Notes under the pieces: generated by a model
What the model was told of the DNA's origin: nothing
Databases searched by the model: none
Seen by the model: only the letters and a program-made list of their open reading frames with translations
Source of the DNA: Voacanga thouarsii
Taxonomy: Eukaryota > Streptophyta > Magnoliopsida > Gentianales > Apocynaceae
Reading direction: 5' to 3'
Assembly: GCA_026120185.1 (NCBI GenBank)
Contig: JANUWF010001617.1
Span: forward strand, 1,674,001 to 1,738,000
Length of the DNA stretch: 64,000 bases
Shown: in pieces, positions 1 through 12,002 of the stretch
Layout of the letters: each line of letters starts with the position of its first letter
How positions within the stretch are numbered: position 1 is the stretch's first letter
Translations under genes and position numbers: made by a program

Positions 1-318
1 ATTATTAAATTATTCTTAAACTGTATCATTTTAATTATTTTTACATATAATTTCTTTTATATAATTAAAATCATTATTATTTTATTAATAACTAATTGAG
101 TATTTATTAATAAAATTTACACTAATTAAGAATATACTTAAAATTAATAAATTAATTACTCTTCGAAAGAAAAAAAAAAAGTCTTACACACAATTGAGGA
201 GAAATGAACGTTATTTTATAAAGTACGATATGCATTGCATGAAGTACAATTTCAATGTAATGCTTTATGAAGACCAATTTATATAAATATTTTCTTGTAA
301 TAAATAGAAATTATAAAG

Positions 319-357
<39 letters not shown>

Positions 358-1015
358 TTATTTCTATGTATTAGATATACAAGAAAAAATGTTACATTTA
401 AAAAGTATAATATAATATAATATAAATTTTTAAATTTTTAATAGAGAAATTAGATATTTAAATATTTAAAAATTCAATGCACTACTTTATGAAGATAGTC
501 TTCCCCCGCCCCCTTTCTCTTTTGGGAGAAATTGTGAAAACTTTTATTACTTTCTATTTTCAAATTTGTTTTTTTTACTCCTTCTAATCCTTATTAACTG
601 TCACATTTTTGTCATTCTTTTTGTCCAAATTATCTGTCACTTTGTGAAATCAAGGAACTATTTATTATTTTTTTTTCAAGTTTATCCTTATTCTTTATTG
701 ATCTACTAAACTTTCACATTAATTGGTTTAGATTTTATCAAATTAATATTATATTTTTCAATACAAAATTCCCAATAAATAGTCTTTAACTAAATACTTG
801 TGTCTTTAGTCAACTCCACACAATTAATACATCCATGCTCGGTTCAAAAAATTGAACGAGGACCAACAAAAAAGGATTAGCATTTGAGGAAGTTGAAAGG
901 CAAATGCTGTTCTCATCCAACACTTCAAATACTCCACTGTAGCAGAAGTTCCCAACGATTCAAGGTCATATTCTAGACAAAAAAAAAAAAAAAAACAACA
1001 ACAACAACAAAAAAG
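1..1015. other. AT-rich intergenic DNA
   Basis: No gene is visible here. The stretch is strongly AT-rich with short direct and inverted A/T runs. It holds an (AT)n microsatellite at 321-352 and, at 980-1013, an A-run followed by CAA repeats directly ahead of the open frame at 1016. The A/CAA-rich stretch looks like a plant 5' leader, so the last 100-150 bases may be the leader of that frame. Confidence 0.6.
321..352. repeat. (AT)n microsatellite
   Basis: A perfect run of about 16 AT dinucleotides, seen directly. Likely length-polymorphic between individuals. Confidence 0.95.
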
Positions 1016-1357
1016 ATGGAAATGGACAAAGACTCCATCGATTTTGAGCTCAATTGTTCCGTTAATTCATATCCGATGAATGTTGTAAAAAAAGAGAAGG
1101 CGGCTAAAGACGCCCCTGTAGATCGCGGATTCGATTTGAACAAATTTCCCAAGGAAGTTGCGAAAGAAGTATTTGAGGAAAAGGAATTTCAACAAGTCCT
1201 AATGGTGATGTTAAAATTAAGCAGGAAAATCAAGAGAGAAAAAATGGAAAGGAGGAGAGAGAGAAAATTTAAAGGTGAGAGAGTGGGGGTTGGAGTAGAA
1301 GAGAAAAAGTGTGTGTTAAATGAGGAAGGTATTATGAATTATTGGAATCTTTATTAA
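1016..1357 (+). pseudogene. Hypothetical protein fragment with DLN motif, cut by copia LTR
   Basis: This 113-codon open frame starts in a favourable context after an A/CAA-rich leader. Family not recognised. Residues around 39-44 read FDLNKFP, which fits the DLNxxP form of the plant EAR repression motif; the following half is rich in Lys, Arg and Glu and would form a charged helix. The last nine codons (from about 1330) are not host sequence: they are the first bases of the element A LTR, which also supplies the stop. The frame is therefore either the first exon of a gene severed by the insertion or a chance frame. Base composition is less AT-rich than upstream, mildly favouring a real exon. 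No continuation of the reading frame was found beyond the 3' LTR at 6892. Confidence 0.35.
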
Positions 1358-1696
1358 TTAGTGGAGGCTCCACTAATTATGGATTTATGTGAATTATTAG
1401 AAGATTTTTATGGATGTCCACCATTTAGTGGAGACACCACTAATTAAGATTAGTGGAAGATGATGTATGCCATGATGTAATCCACCAATTAGAGCTCTAT
1501 AAATAGAGCTATTCTCTAAACTTGTAATACATCATTATTTTGTGAAAGAAAGATTAGTGAAAGAAAGATTAGAGAAAGAATTATGAGAGAAAGAAATAGA
1601 GAAGTTTGAAGAGAAATTCTTGTGCAAAGAATAGTTAGAATTCTCTTAGTGTGTAGTGTGTAGATGTTATTCTAACACTACCCTAATTTTATAACA
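1330..1696 (+). repeat. 5' LTR of element A
   Basis: Nearly identical to 6525-6891 and to the solo LTR at 61998-62351 in reverse orientation. It contains several ATTAGTGG/CCACTAAT repeats in both directions that can fold into hairpins, and a TATA box at 1498-1505. GA-rich repeats (GAAAGAAAGATTAG) lie downstream of the TATA box in the R/U5 part. Confidence 0.93.
1491..1510 (+). promoter_or_regulatory. LTR TATA box inside a near-palindrome
   Basis: TATAAATA at 1498-1505 sits inside AGAGCTC-TATAAATA-GAGCT, an inverted repeat flanking the box. The same arrangement recurs at 6686-6705 and in the solo LTR near 62170-62186. This is the expected core promoter of the retrotransposon. Confidence 0.7.
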
Positions 1697-1711
1697 CGTT
1701 ATCAGCACGAG
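1697..1711 (+). other. Primer binding site region of element A
   Basis: Directly after the LTR end ATAACA comes CGTTATCAGCACGAG. It partly matches the usual copia initiator-Met PBS (TGGTATCAGAGC) but differs at several bases. Elements B and C carry the same form next to their 5' LTRs (GTTATCAGCACGAG and GTTATCAGTACGAG), so the variant is a family trait and not random decay. Confidence 0.55.
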
Positions 1712-1788
1712 TCTCTATCGGTACAAAAGCCAAAAGACTAAGCACGAATTTCTGCCGTTACCAAAGCCAGAAGACAGGTACGCATTTA

Positions 1789-2867
1789 TTGATTTCTATG
1801 GCTAACATCGCTAAACTCGAATTTGTAGCCCTTGATATTTTTGGAAAAAAATATATGTCATGGGTTCTTGATGTAGAAATGCATCTAAATGTTGAAGGCC
1901 TTAGTGAAACTATTCAAGCAAATAATAGTGCATCTGCACAACATAAGGCTAAAGCTTTGATTTTTATTCGTCGTCATCTCGATAAAAATTTGAAAATGGA
2001 ATATCTTACCGAAAAAGATCCATATGGCCTGTGGATAAATTTAAAAGAAAGATTTGACCACCTGAAGATGGTCGTACTACCTACTGCACGGTATGAATGG
2101 TTGCACCTGAGGTTACAAGATTTTAAAACCGTGAATGAATATAGCTCCGCAATGTATAAAATTACATCTCAATTAAAATTATGCGGAGAAAAAGTGATCG
2201 ATGAAGATATGTTGGAGAAGACATTCTCCACCTTTCATGCCTCGAATATTGTCCTGCAGACAACAATATCGAGAAAAGGGGTATACAAAATTTACTGATT
2301 TAATTATCGCCCTCCTCATTGCGAGAGAAAAATAATGAGTTATTATTGAGAAATCATGAAGCCGGACCAATCGGCTCTACAAAGACTCCTGAAGTGAATG
2401 CTTGTTGGCTCCAATGAAGCCATCGCTATAGTAGTGGTCGTGGCCATGGCCGTGACCGTGGTCGTGGTTATGGTCGTAGACACGTTCGATATTTCCCTTA
2501 TCACAATTATAATCAAATCGTGAGAAATACTGCCACCGAAGTGGAACAGAAAAGATCATAAGGGAAAAGAAAAAGAAATTGAAGAAAAGCATGAGGATAT
2601 ATGTTATAGATGTGGCATGAAAGGTCATTGGTCACGAAACTGTCAGATGCGGCTAAGCATTTAGTTGAATTGTATCAAGTTTCATTGAAAAATAAAAATG
2701 TGGAAGCAAATTTTTCTCAACATCCAATAAATAATGTTGAGGATGATGATATTGATCCTGAAGATCTTAATATCAATATTACCCATATGGATGTATCGGA
2801 TTTTTTTGAACACCCAGACGGTAGGATAGACCATTTAATTGGTGATGGCAGTGTCCAGAAGAACTAA
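1789..2867 (+). pseudogene. Copia gag (frameshifted), element A
   Basis: The first part (1789-2298) is a copia gag capsid region, recognisable from the ordered residues shared with the full-length gag of element B (48371-49453), such as SWVLDxEMHL, YLTEKDP and YEWLHLRLQDF. The frame breaks near 2259-2298; a Gly/His/Arg-rich stretch lies in another frame, and a zinc knuckle (CYRCGMKGHWSRNC) is encoded around 2600-2643. A last open piece at 2610-2867 ends in the same GDGSVQKN tail as element B. Gag would form the virus-like particle; here it cannot be made in one piece. Confidence 0.88.
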
Positions 2868-2925
2868 AGCATCACCCTGATATTTTTGTATTTTCATTTT
2901 CATTCTATTCTAATAATATTTACGT

Positions 2926-5900
2926 TTGCATATATATATTTGTGTTCAAATGGCTGTTGTTAATGATGATATATGCATTATTGATAGTGGAACTACACAC
3001 ACCATACTAAAAAATGAGAAATATTTTTCTGATCTCAAAATGGGAGAAATAAATATTTATACGATAAACGGTAGTGCAAATGTGATTGAGGGCTCCGGAA
3101 GAGCTAGTATATTGTTGCCTAAAGGAACAACAATTATTATTGATAAGGCATTATTTTCCTCAAAATCCAGAAGAAATTTATTGAGTTTTAAAGATATCCG
3201 CAGAAATGGGTATCATGTTGAAACAAATGAGGAAAATGAGATTGAGCATCTTTTTATTACTCAAATGCATTTGGGTAAGAAATCGGTATTAGAAAAACTG
3301 TCGTCTTTTTCTACTGGTCTATATTTTGTAAAAATACGTACAATTGAAATTCATCACTAGTAAACCAGAAGTTTACTGATCCTATTACTTTTAGCATTTG
3401 GCATGACCGGTTGGGTCATCCGGGATCTACCATGATGAGAAGAATAATTGAGAATACACATGGTCATCCTTTAAAAAATAAAAGGATATTAACATCAGAA
3501 AAATTCGCATGTACTGCATGTTCCCTAGGAAAATTAATTGTTAAACCATCACCAGTAAAAGTAGGAGCTGAAAGTCCTACATTTCTCGAACGGATTCACG
3601 GAGATATTTGTGAACCTATTGATCCACCATGTGGACCGTTCAAATATTTTATGGTCTTAATTGATGCATCATCCCGATGGTCACATGTATGTTTATTATC
3701 TACTCGCAACCTGGCGTTTGCGAGATTACTTGCTCAAATAATTAAATTACGAGCACAATTTCCGAACCATCAGATTAAAAATATCCGTTTGGATAATGCT
3801 GGTGAATTTTCATCACATTCTTTTGATGCATATTGCATGTCTATTGGGATTAATGTTGAACATCCTGTAACTCATGTTCACACACAAAATGGTCTTGCTG
3901 AATCTTTGATTAAACGATTACAATTAATTGTTAGACCATTATTAATGAAAACAAATCTCCCAACATCTGCCTGGGGACATGCTATTCTACATGCGCAACA
4001 CTTGTACGTATAAGACCAGCTAGTTATCATAAATTCTCTCCTTTGCAATTGGCTTTTGGGTCAGAACCAAATATTGCTTATTTAAGAATTTTTGGGTGTG
4101 TTGTATATATTCCAATTGCACCAAACCAACATACAAAGATGGGTCCTCAAAGAAGAAAGGGGATATACGTTGGATATGATTCTCCCTCTATTATCAGGTA
4201 TGTTGAACACCTGACAGGAGATGTATTCACAGCAAGATTTGCTGATTGTCATTTTGATGAATCATTATTCCCTAAATTAAGGGGAGAACCAAAACAACAT
4301 AAAAAGAATCTTACTTGGACAACATCATTAAATTATCTTGATCCGCGCACAAACACATGTGAACTTGAAGTTCAAAAGATAATTCATTTGCAAAGCATTG
4401 CAAATCAAATGTCAGACGTTTTTGTTGACTCCAGAAGAGTTACAAAATCGCATATTCCAGCTATAAATGCTCCTATTCGAATTGAAGTTCCAGCAGAACA
4501 AAATATTATACCTATAGCTGCTGAGTCAAAAACACGCCAGAAGCGTGGCCGACCTCTTGGTTCTAAAGATAAAAATCCTCGAAAGAAAAGAGGATTAAAT
4601 GATCCAGAAGATCATATTGAAGAAAAGAATGATAAATACCAAGAGAGAACTGATGACAAAGAACCAGAAGTTGATGAAAGTAACACTGAAATTTCTATCA
4701 ATTATACCACTTCCGGTAGAAGTTGGAATCGGATAGAAACTGTTATTGATAATATATTTGCATATAATATATCTCTTGATGTTACACAGGATAATGATGA
4801 TCCTGAACCAATATCAGTTGATGAATGTCGGCATAGAAAAGATTGGCTGCAATGGAAAGATGCGATTCAATCGGAGTTAAATGCACTGACAAAACGTGAA
4901 GTCTTCGGACCTGCAGTCCGAACACCAGAAGGTGTAAAACCTGTTGGCTACAAATGGATATTTGTGCGAAAACGCAATGAAAAGAGTGAAATCGTTCGAT
5001 ATAAAGCGCGATTAGTAGCCCAATATTTTTCACAAAGACCAGGTATTGATTATGATGAAACTTATTCTCTTGTTGTTGATGCTATTACACTCCGATATAT
5101 TATCAGTTTGGCAGTATATGAAAAGATAGATATGCGCCTATTAGATGTTGTCACTGCTTACTTGTATGGAAATTTAGAAAATGATGTTTACATGAAAATC
5201 CCCGAAGGATTTCATATGCCTGAAGCATATAAACATTATCCTCGTGAAAATTACTCCATCAAGTTGCAGAAATCATTATATGGCCTGAAGCAATTTGGGC
5301 GCATGTGGTTCACACGTCTTAGTGAATATTTATTGAAAACAGGATTTAAAAATGACCAGGTATGTCCATGTGTTTTTATTAAGAAATCTGGTTCTAAATT
5401 TGTGATATTAGCTGTATATGTTGATGATATTAATCTTATTGGAACTCCTGAAGAGCTTCAAGAAACAATTGATTATTCGACATCAAGGATGGTCGTAAAA
5501 GTATACTTTGCCTTGGTTTACAAATTGAATATTTGGCAAGTAGAACATTTATTCAACATATATAGCAAAAGTTCAAAAAAGATTTGATATGGACAAAGCA
5601 CATCCATTGAGTATTCCAATGATCGTCCGGTCCTTTTCGACCTCAAGAAGATATTGAAGAACTTCTTGGTCCTGAAGTACCATATCTTAGTGCAATTGGT
5701 GCATTGATATATCTTGCTAATAATACACGACATGATATTGCTTTTGCTGTCAATTTTTTAGCAAGATTTAGTTCTTCACCAACACGACGACATTGGAATA
5801 GAATTAAACAAGTCATTCAATATCTCCAAGGTACAATTGATCTCGGATTATTTTATTCAAATAAAACTAGTCCAACATTGATAGGTTATGCAGATGCTGG

Positions 5901-6399
5901 TTATTTATCTGATCCACATAAAGCACGTTCTTAAACGGGCTATCTATTTACATGTGGAAATACTGCTATATCATGGCGTTCTACGAAACAATCTATAGCA
6001 GCTACTTCTTCAAATCATGCTGAAATTATAGCCATTCATGAAGCAAGTCGAGAATGTGTATGGTTAAGATCCATGATTCATTATATCCGAGAAAGTTGTG
6101 GATTATCATCAATCAAATGTATTCTAACTCCTCTTTATAAAGACAATGCAGCTTGCATAACTCAATTACGAGGAGGATATATTAAAGGAGATCGGACAAA
6201 ACATATTTCACCAAAATTCTTCTTTACTCATGAACTCCAGAAGAAAGGTGAAATTGATGTGCTACAAATTCGGTCATGTGATAACCTCGCAGATATTTTC
6301 ACGAAGACTTTACCGACTGCAACATTTGAAAAGTTGAGATATAAAATCGGTATGCGTTGGTTTAAAGATTTAAAGGAATCATCTCATCAGGTGGAGTAA
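2926..6399 (+). pseudogene. Copia pol (protease, integrase, RT, RNase H), element A, broken
   Basis: Open pieces in copia order: aspartic protease 2926-3360 with the active-site DSGTT; a stop near 3360; GAG-pre-integrase (HDRLGHPG) and integrase core about 3400-4013; a small deletion/frameshift near 3990 puts the rest of integrase in the 4043-5587 frame; reverse transcriptase about 4830-5500 with KARLVAQ, DVVTAYLYG and an intact YVDD; frameshift near 5480-5600; RNase H 5704-6399, with a CAA-to-TAA type stop at 5932-5934. The polyprotein would copy and integrate the element; at least four breaks make it inactive. Confidence 0.92.
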
Positions 6400-6515
6400 T
6401 AAATAGACATATAGAATAGTGTACTCTTTTTCCTTCACTAGATTTTTTTTCCCACTGGGTTTTTATCTAGTAAGGTTTTAACGAAGCATATTCTTTATGT
6501 AATAGATGGACATCC

Positions 6516-6524
6516 AATGGGGAG
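6516..6524 (+). other. Polypurine tract of element A
   Basis: AATGGGGAG lies immediately before the 3' LTR, the expected place for the plus-strand primer. Confidence 0.75.
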
Positions 6525-6891
6525 TATTATGAATTATTGGAATCTTTATTAATTAGTGGAGGCTCCACTAATTATGGATTTATGTGAATTATTAGAAGAT
6601 TTTTATGGATGTCCACCATTTAGTGGAGACACCACTAATTAAGATTAGTGGAAGATAATGTATGCCATGATGTAATCCACTAATTAGAGCTCTATAAATA
6701 GAGCTATTATTTAAGCTTGTAATACATCATTATTTTGTGAAAGAAAGATTAGTGAAAGAAAGATTAGAGAAAGAATTGTGAGAGAAAGAAAGAGAGAAGT
6801 TTGAAGAGAAATTCTTGTGCAAAGAATAGTTAGAATTCTCTTAGTGTGTAGTGTGTAGATTTTATTCTAATACTACCCTAATTTTATAAGA
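6525..6891 (+). repeat. 3' LTR of element A, next to DJ1D-like gene
   Basis: Same length as the 5' LTR (367 bp) and nearly identical. Its TATAAATA box (6693-6700) points towards the DJ1D-like gene, whose ATG is about 445 bp further on. The right end reads ATAAGA where the family has ATAACA. Confidence 0.93.
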
Positions 6892-7144
6892 AAAAGAAGT
6901 TAGTTTTATTATTTAATTTTAAAATTATATGAGAATTTATATTTTTTTAATTTATGTAAAAATTCAAAATGTGAAACTTAATAAGAATAAGAGGGAGTAT
7001 ATTTTTTGTTGGTGAAAATTCCTAGTGGACGTCGACTCTAGAAATATCTCCACCCTCGAGTGTCAAGTTTGCTTCTCAGATTGAGCGCCAAACCGACGGG
7101 CCCAGAAGATCATTCCCAGAACCTCCTCGTCGCAAGAACCCACC

Positions 7145-10100
7145 ATGGCAACTCCCAAAACTCAGAAGAAGGTCCTTTTATTATGTGGAGATTACATGGA
7201 AGATTACGAGGTTCGGTTCATGTTTTCATCTGCTTGTGTGTGTATTCTTGTAGAACAGAATCAAGCATAATCAACTCTATGTCTGTTTTTGATGGAATTG
7301 GTTTTTGACAATGTTTTGTTGCAGGCAATGGTTCCATTTCAGGCACTGTTAGCATATGGAGTGTCTGTGGATGCAGTTTGTCCCGGGAAGAAAGCAGGTG
7401 ACATTTGTCGCACTTCTGTTCATCAACCTTGTGCTCACCAGGTATCTCCCTTTTCTGTCTTCCTCGTTAAGTATCAGGGTATAGTCCCATCGTGTTCTTG
7501 ATTATGCATAAGATTAATTAGGGAATTTTGAATTTAATTGAAGATTGTGTTATGGAATCTTCTTCGGCGATGATTTAAAGTTAGAGGTTATTGATTTTGG
7601 TTCAAAATTGAAACTTGATGTTATTCTAGAAAATTCAGAAACTAGTTCTTATTTGATCTATGCTTTTCTAATTATCAAATGCTAAAACCATAGGGGGTAT
7701 TACATGGTTTGAATTCCTAATTAGCTACTTGCACTCCTAGCTGAGTAGAATATTTAAGTTCAATAATGATCTGATTATCTTAGTTTGTGCTCTTCATAAT
7801 GTTTTTGACTTCAAGCAATGATCATTGACCACGGTAAAAATTCCTTCTTAATATGATATCAAGGATGCAATTTGTGTAGTGAAATCTGGGCATTGTTCGG
7901 TGCTTGGTGGGGTGAATTCTTCAAGATTGTGATTTGCTTTGCATCAAAGCAAGCAGCAAGAATATTTTGCTTCTGAGATTTTCAAATCTCTTTTGCCAGG
8001 ACAGACGGCTTGGAGACTCTTAGTGAATAGAATGAGATATAGAAGAATGAAATTTTTTACAACTAAGAATTTCCTAGACCTGCTAGATATTCATCAGTGT
8101 AAGACTATTTTATATGAATTCTGCAAAAGCATCTTCTCATCACTATCAACTGGAAAGTTGTTTTATCTTTAATTCTGTCAAAAACTGATCTGAGTTTGAC
8201 TTTTGAGTTCTGTCTATCACCTAAATGATGGTGAATTGTATGAACTGGGAAATAGGAATTGAATAATATGGTGCTAGGCTTTTGAAATCAGCACGTTGCA
8301 CACAATTAAGGTGTAAACTGGGCATACAGTGATTGGTTTTTACCCGTACTTAAGCATCTGAATATGCTTGGCCTCGCTGCTTTGCAAGCTTTGCGAAATA
8401 GAAATTTTCTTTTTGCATGGCATACTTATTTTATAACATCTTTATTTGCTGCTTTAATGATACAGATATAATCTGGTAGGGAATGAACAAAAAATAAATA
8501 AATAAACTTGCAATTATTTTATAAAGAGAAGAAGTGGTGAGAACTCAAACATTTTGCTTTGTCCTTTCATTTTCTCTTGTTCTAGGCTATTGAAGTAACC
8601 AAACAAAAATCTGGTATGTGTTTATGTCCTTTTATCGCTGTTGCATATTGTGTTTCTTTTTCATTTCTCCATTTTCATTGATGTCTGCAGACTTATTCTG
8701 AGTCTCGGGGTCACAACTTCACTTTGAATGCAACATTTGAGGAGATCGAAGTAAGCAAATATGATGGTCTGGTTATACCAGGAGGGCGTGCTCCAGAATA
8801 CCTTGCCATAAATATATCTGTTACAGACTTGGTTGGGAAATTTATGGACTGCAAGAAACCAGTTGTTGCTGTTTGCCATGGGCAATTGATTTTGGCTGCT
8901 GCAGATGCCGTTAAAGGCCGGAAGTGTACGGCCTTTCCTGCTGTCAAACCTGTAGTGATTGCTGCAGGTGGCCATTGGGAAGAACCAGAGACCATAGCTT
9001 CATGCACCGTTGATGGAAATCTTATAACTGGAGTGACATATGACTGTCATCCTGATATTATTAACTGTTTCATCAAGGCACTCGGTGGCAGCATAACTGG
9101 TTCTTCTAAACGGATTTTATTTCTTTGTGGGGTAAGCTCAGGTCAAAATGGCTTGTTGGGAGGATTTCTTTTCTGTTAAAATACCCTAATTTACAACACT
9201 GCAGTTTATTTTAAGGGAAATTTGCATATGTGCATATATTGTTTTAATAGGAGTATAGCATGCCGCAGATGAAAATTGTCAGGTTGACGTGTACAATGGG
9301 TGGCATGGAATATGTACATGAATCAATATAGATGGAAATAGTATATGGATTGTAGATCCTTGATAGATATGCACAGGTGACTCAAAGTTGCATTTGTATG
9401 AAACAAATATCTCTTTCTATGTATGGTCGTAATTTAGAATTTTAGGCATTAACTTTTCCCATCATAGTAAAAGGAATCATCTCAAACTGGAAGCCCATAA
9501 ACTACAATTCAAATACAAGGCATGCTTCCTTGCCTTTCAAAAACACAGGAATGATGTTTTATCTTTGGACTATTTTCCTATTCCTTGAAGTGAAAAATGC
9601 TCTCTCTCTCTCTCTCTCTCTTTGAAGGTTGGCATGCTTTTAACCAATTGAATAATAGCTTATGTTTTGGCCAGAATAGATTCTACTTTTGTAAGTAGAT
9701 TAAGTATTGGAACCCATAGCATAACCATTGAATTAGATTTTACAGCTTTAAGATAATACAAAGAATGTATGGTCACGCATGCTAATCGGTATCTGGGTTT
9801 GGTATTTCTGTTATGAGACAATCCAGTTTCTGGATTTTCTAAATGCTAAATGCTTGAGCTATGACCCACTTCGATCCCTTAAAATGGATGAACTATCCTG
9901 TTGAATAGCTTTAAGCCAACCCAGGGGGTATCAAGGATGAGAGGCTGATAAATGGTTAATTAATACCATTTGTTTTCTCCACTATGACTTATCATCTGAG
10001 TTTAAATGTATTTTTTTAAATCAAATTTGCAATTTGTCATCACTAGTGAAGGTTCGTGCTTTTTTATTTTTTTGGGTCCTCTTGCAGGATTTCATGGAAG

Positions 10101-11291
10101 ACTATGAGATAATGGTTCCTTTTCAATCCTTACAAGCTCTTGGGTGCCACGTTGATGCTGTTTGCCCGAAGAAGGCTGCTGGTGAGAAATGCCCAACAGC
10201 CATCCATGACTTTGAAGGTGACCAAACTTACACTGAGAAGCCAGGCCATGATTTTACTCTGACAGCTGCTTTTGAGTCTGTTGATGCTTCAAGCTACGAT
10301 GCTCTTGTAATCCCTGGGGGCAGGGCTCCAGAATATTTGGCACCGGATGAGAATGTCATCAAATTGGTGAAGCATTTTATGGAGTCTGGAAAACCAGTAG
10401 CGTCAATTTGCCATGGACAACAGATTTTGGCTGCTGCTGGCGTTCTCAAGGTAGCTCTCTGGCTCTATTTATATCCTGCATAGAAATGCTTCTTTCGTTT
10501 TATTTTCTTTTGTGCAGCAGATTATTTGTGCATGTTTGTCACTTCACAGAGCGTCTAGACAAACAAAACCTTATATGTTTACTTATCCAATCAGACAAAT
10601 GGAGGGAAAAAAGGTTAAAACAATTTTGTTGCTTCTGCTAACTTATCTTTGTTTACTATTTAACCTCTTCAAGTCTTCAGCATTCATTTTTCTGCTAGAT
10701 AATCTTTTCAATTGATTGCTTGAAGTTAAACAAGCTTGACGTTTTCCTTTCCTCGTGTTTTCTACTTATTTAGAAAAGAAAATAATACATTCCATTGTCC
10801 AGTGAATAATGGGGTTGCTGAATAATGCAAGCATAACGCTGTGTGTAGATTATGATAATGTTGGAGTATGCTATCACAAGATCACGATGCCTTTTCCAAT
10901 TGGAACCAATTTGCTTCTTAAAGATCCCTGCCTCTTGTCTTGGTTGTTGAATCTAAAGTCATGAAATATGGTAGATACGTTAATATAAAGTTACCAAGTA
11001 CAATAGCATAAAATGTAATTGTGTTGATCCGGGTTCCAAGAGCTTGTTTTGGCAGTCTACAGTCGCCATGTTCTAATTATTGGTTCTCCTTGTTATCAAT
11101 AGGGCAAGAAATGCACTGCATACCCTGCCGTGAAACTTAACGTTGTTCTCTCCGGCGGAACTTGGTTAGATCCTGAACCAATAGATCGTTGTTTCACAGA
11201 TGGAAATTTGGTAACCGGAGCAGCTTGGCCCGGTCATCCTGAGTTCATTTCACAGCTTATGGCACTTCTTGGCGTGCATGTATCATTCTAG
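7145..11291 (+). CDS. DJ1D: DJ-1/PfpI two-domain protein (DJ1D-like, glyoxalase III type)
   Basis: Five exons join to 1176 bp (391 aa): 7145-7210, 7325-7441, 8691-9131, 10088-10450, 11103-11291. All introns are GT-AG and phase 0. The start has an excellent context (CCACCATGGC). The protein is a tandem pair of DJ-1/PfpI domains, each opening with [10 protein letters not shown] or LCGDFMEDYE and holding [14 protein letters not shown] or [14 protein letters not shown] and the nucleophile elbow VCHGQ or ICHGQ. Catalytic-type Cys are C123 and C316, with Glu 19 as the partner in domain 1. Length matches Arabidopsis DJ1D (about 390 aa), a cofactor-free glyoxalase III/deglycase-type enzyme acting on methylglyoxal and glyoxal. 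Exon 4 begins exactly at the second domain. Copia element A ends about 250 bp upstream of the ATG, so promoter input from the LTR is possible. No frameshift or stop seen; expected to be functional. Confidence 0.95.
9601..9622. repeat. (TC)n microsatellite in DJ1D-like intron 3
   Basis: A perfect TC run of about 11 units inside the intron 9132-10087. Confidence 0.9.
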
Positions 11292-12002
11292 TCAAATACA
11301 TATCCATCCAATTCCAGCCAGTTCAGCATATGGTCTTTTTGCTTCTCGATGTTTAGATGTAAACTCATAAAGTCTGCATGAAACATGTTTATAAATAATG
11401 CTGGGGTTTTGTCTGTATCTTTTGTGTACGCACTGAGAGATTTGTTGTTTAAGGAACTTCAAATTGTCGAAGTCTTTTTTTTTCTTTCTTTTCTTTTCTT
11501 CTTCATCCCTCTCAGCAAAAGGCTTGTTTAAATATTCCATTCTTCCTGAAGTACAGTAGGGATCGAAATGAATCGAGTCAAGCTGAGTGAAAGTTTAATT
11601 TAGATTTGGCTTGTACAAATTAACTCGATTCATAGTTCAGTTTTCATTTCATATGAGTTAATTTTATTAATTTAAGTTTAGTTTGCACATAGCTGGCAAG
11701 TAGTTTAATTCGACCAATTTATTATAAAGTTAAATAATATATTTATAAATTTTATTATACTTATTAAAATTAAAAGTAAAACAAAAACAATTGATGAAGA
11801 TAAAAAAAAATAATCGATTAATTAATCTAAAAATAGTTTAATATCATAAACTATGAAATATTCATTAGCATGTTGTATTTATTCAAAATAAATATTAAAT
11901 TCTTAAAGTAAAATTAAAATCAATTAATGGAAATTCAACTTAAAAAATATAATACTTATATAATAAGTAATGTAATTTCGTTAATTTTTTCATAAAAACA
12001 AT
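11292..12002. other. 3' flank of DJ1D-like gene, AT-rich
   Basis: Begins with the likely 3' UTR (to roughly 11550, ending in a CT/T-rich stretch). From 11560 there are degenerate motifs of the GAATCGAGTCAAGCTGAG type and then very AT-rich DNA. No open frame of note. The left edge of the gypsy remnant is blurred: recognisable RNase H homology stops near 12003, and 11930-12003 could be its decayed continuation. No 3' LTR matching 35391-36100 was found here. Confidence 0.5.

Larger units (their letters stand above)
1330..6891 (+). mobile_element. Ty1/copia LTR retrotransposon A (decayed)
   Basis: A complete but inactive Ty1/copia element of about 5.56 kb. Two 367-bp LTRs (1330-1696 and 6525-6891) bracket gag, protease, integrase, reverse transcriptase and RNase H in that order, which is the copia order. 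The family consensus ends are TGTTAT and ATAACA, as seen in the intact solo LTR at 61998-62351; here the left end reads TATTAT and the right end ATAAGA. No clean 5-bp target duplication is visible (GAAGG on the left; AAAAG then GAAGT on the right). Gag and pol carry several frameshifts and stops, so it cannot move by itself. Elements B and C are relatives. Confidence 0.95.

Noticed and set aside
7060..7308. 82-codon frame across DJ1D-like exon 1
   Set aside because: Different frame from the conserved MEDYE coding and runs through the intron.
8661..9007. Minus-strand frames across DJ1D-like exon 3
   Set aside because: Antisense shadows of a well-conserved coding exon.
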